A stretch of 5,717 nucleotides of DNA. Source: Candidatus Magasanikiibacteriota bacterium. Lineage in GTDB: Bacteria; Patescibacteriota; Patescibacteriia; Magasanikbacterales; UBA10003. Positions within the stretch are counted from its first letter, which is position 1. Each line of letters begins with the position of its first letter. A program made the position numbers and the translations under genes. Below the pieces are notes generated by a model. The model was not told the DNA's origin and searched no databases. It saw only the letters and a list, made by a program, of their open reading frames with translations. Positions 5,368 through 5,717 of the stretch are shown one piece after another. The stretch lies in assembly GCA_026396495.1 (NCBI GenBank), contig JAPLWR010000078.1:1-5717 (forward strand), in the 5' to 3' direction.

Positions 5368-5684
5368 GACAGCGATAATTTCCTTAATGTCCTTTTTTTG
5401 ATCAGTGGTATCTTTTTGTCTTTTTTTCTAGCTTCTTCTTCTGCCTCTTTTGGTAACTTCACCAAAAAAATTTTTCTTTTAAAAGCAAAATGGAGGCGTT
5501 CTCTTTGATGTAAAAATAATCGCAAAAAAATTATTGCAATTACAATAACAGCAATAACTAGTCACCACCAAAAAAATAACATAAAAAGAGAGGATTCGCT
5601 GGCACTTAAGGCAAGCTGTCCACTAGTTTGGGTTATTTGGTTTTGCAAAGAAGCTGCACTAGGCAAAACGATATCAGGTTCCAT
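5368..5684 (-). pseudogene. Disrupted N-terminal membrane-anchor segment of the VirD4/TraG-like ATPase
   Basis: From the ATG at 5684-5682 the minus strand encodes an Ala/Ser/Gln-rich start (MEPDIVLPSAASLQ...), then a strongly hydrophobic helix at about residues 33-58 (LFMLFFWW, stop, LVIAVIVIAIIFLRLF). A basic segment with FLVKLPKEAEEEARKK follows. Two lesions interrupt it: an in-frame TGA at codon 41 (5564-5562), and the need for a -1 shift between 5427 and 5337. After the shift the frame reads DTTDQKKDIKEIIAVMETLF, straight into the ATPase. Unshifted, it ends at TAA 5336-5334 as a Leu-rich tail. Repaired, the whole protein would be about 892 residues with one N-terminal membrane helix, as expected for a coupling-type ATPase. 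The ATG has no SD. A TAAAAT (5710-5705) could be its -10. Sequencing error, decay or recoding are all possible. Confidence 0.6.
5421..5430 (-). other. Candidate -1 slip site joining the membrane anchor to the ATPase frame
   Basis: The anchor frame reads AGA AAA AAA GAC across an A7 run (5427-5421), which gives the in-phase slippery heptamer A AAA AAA. The ATPase frame is closed just upstream by TAG at 5430-5428, so any fusion must cross here or downstream. A -1 shift at this run enters the ATPase frame immediately. GAGG lies about 16 nt upstream. No strong downstream hairpin is seen. Another A7 run at 5399-5393 could hide an indel but is not in slippery phase. Confidence 0.4.
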
Positions 5685-5717
5685 CTTGTTTAGTTAAATT
5701 TATTATTTTATCAGCTT

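Noticed and set aside
5562..5564. UGA reassigned to Gly or Trp (alternative genetic code, as in Gracilibacteria and Absconditabacteria)
   Set aside because: The other genes have no in-frame TGA over more than 1,400 codons, and the Trp codons checked in dnaX and FKBP are TGG. A recoded genome would be expected to use TGA often. It remains possible only as a local event.
5520..5564. Selenocysteine insertion at the TGA, with a stem-loop (TTATTGC/GCAATAA) just downstream
   Set aside because: The stem is AT-rich with a 13-nt loop, unlike a bacterial SECIS, and the site is in a membrane helix with no redox context. The repeat is probably a by-product of Ile/Val/Ala codons.
1..5717. CRISPR array, insertion sequence or prophage boundary
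   Set aside because: No direct-repeat array, transposase, terminal inverted repeats or integrase was seen. The A14 tract and low-complexity acidic codons are the only repeats.

Overview
The window is AT-rich bacterial DNA. The gene content suggests a member of the Candidate Phyla Radiation (Patescibacteria): a large membrane-type VirD4/TraG-like ATPase of the kind common there, a tiny extremely acidic orphan protein, a tRNA with no encoded CCA, and annotated starts that mostly lack Shine-Dalgarno (SD) sequences. That placement is inference. No marker in the window fixes the phylum.

Layout from left to right. A 5' fragment of a tRNA-dihydrouridine synthase gene runs leftward off the edge (1-408, minus). 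A 250-bp divergent intergenic region (409-658) holds a plausible dus promoter, two DnaA-box-like 9-mers 16 bp apart, two small hairpins and a TATAAT promoter. That promoter drives a 70-residue protein in which nearly half the residues are Asp or Glu (659-871, plus). A 19-bp perfect inverted repeat (883-924) then serves as terminator for both this gene and the leftward genes that meet it.

From there to the right edge everything reads leftward. In transcription order this is the VirD4/TraG-like ATPase (3007-5367, with broken N-terminal coding sequence up to 5684), dnaX (1356-2954), tRNA-Gln(CUG) (1270-1340) and a 107-residue FKBP-type prolyl isomerase (921-1244). Gaps are 52, 15 and 25 bp, and the only convincing terminator is at the far end. 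This suggests one long transcript, or one transcript starting before dnaX, from which the tRNA is cut out. The products share no single pathway: DNA translocation, replication clamp loading, decoding and protein folding.

The most unusual features concern how the sequence is read. (1) The ATPase has an evident N-terminal membrane anchor in the upstream DNA, but it is cut off by an in-frame TGA and a -1 frame change next to an A7 run. (2) The same ATPase carries a 14-A tract inside its catalytic domain. (3) dnaX has a slippery A8 run, with an SD-like element 9 nt upstream, exactly at the junction where other bacteria make the short gamma form. (4) dnaX also contains a perfect 8-nt SD sequence just before its C-terminal domain. 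(5) The DnaA boxes in the divergent region make it a candidate replication origin or DnaA-controlled promoter.
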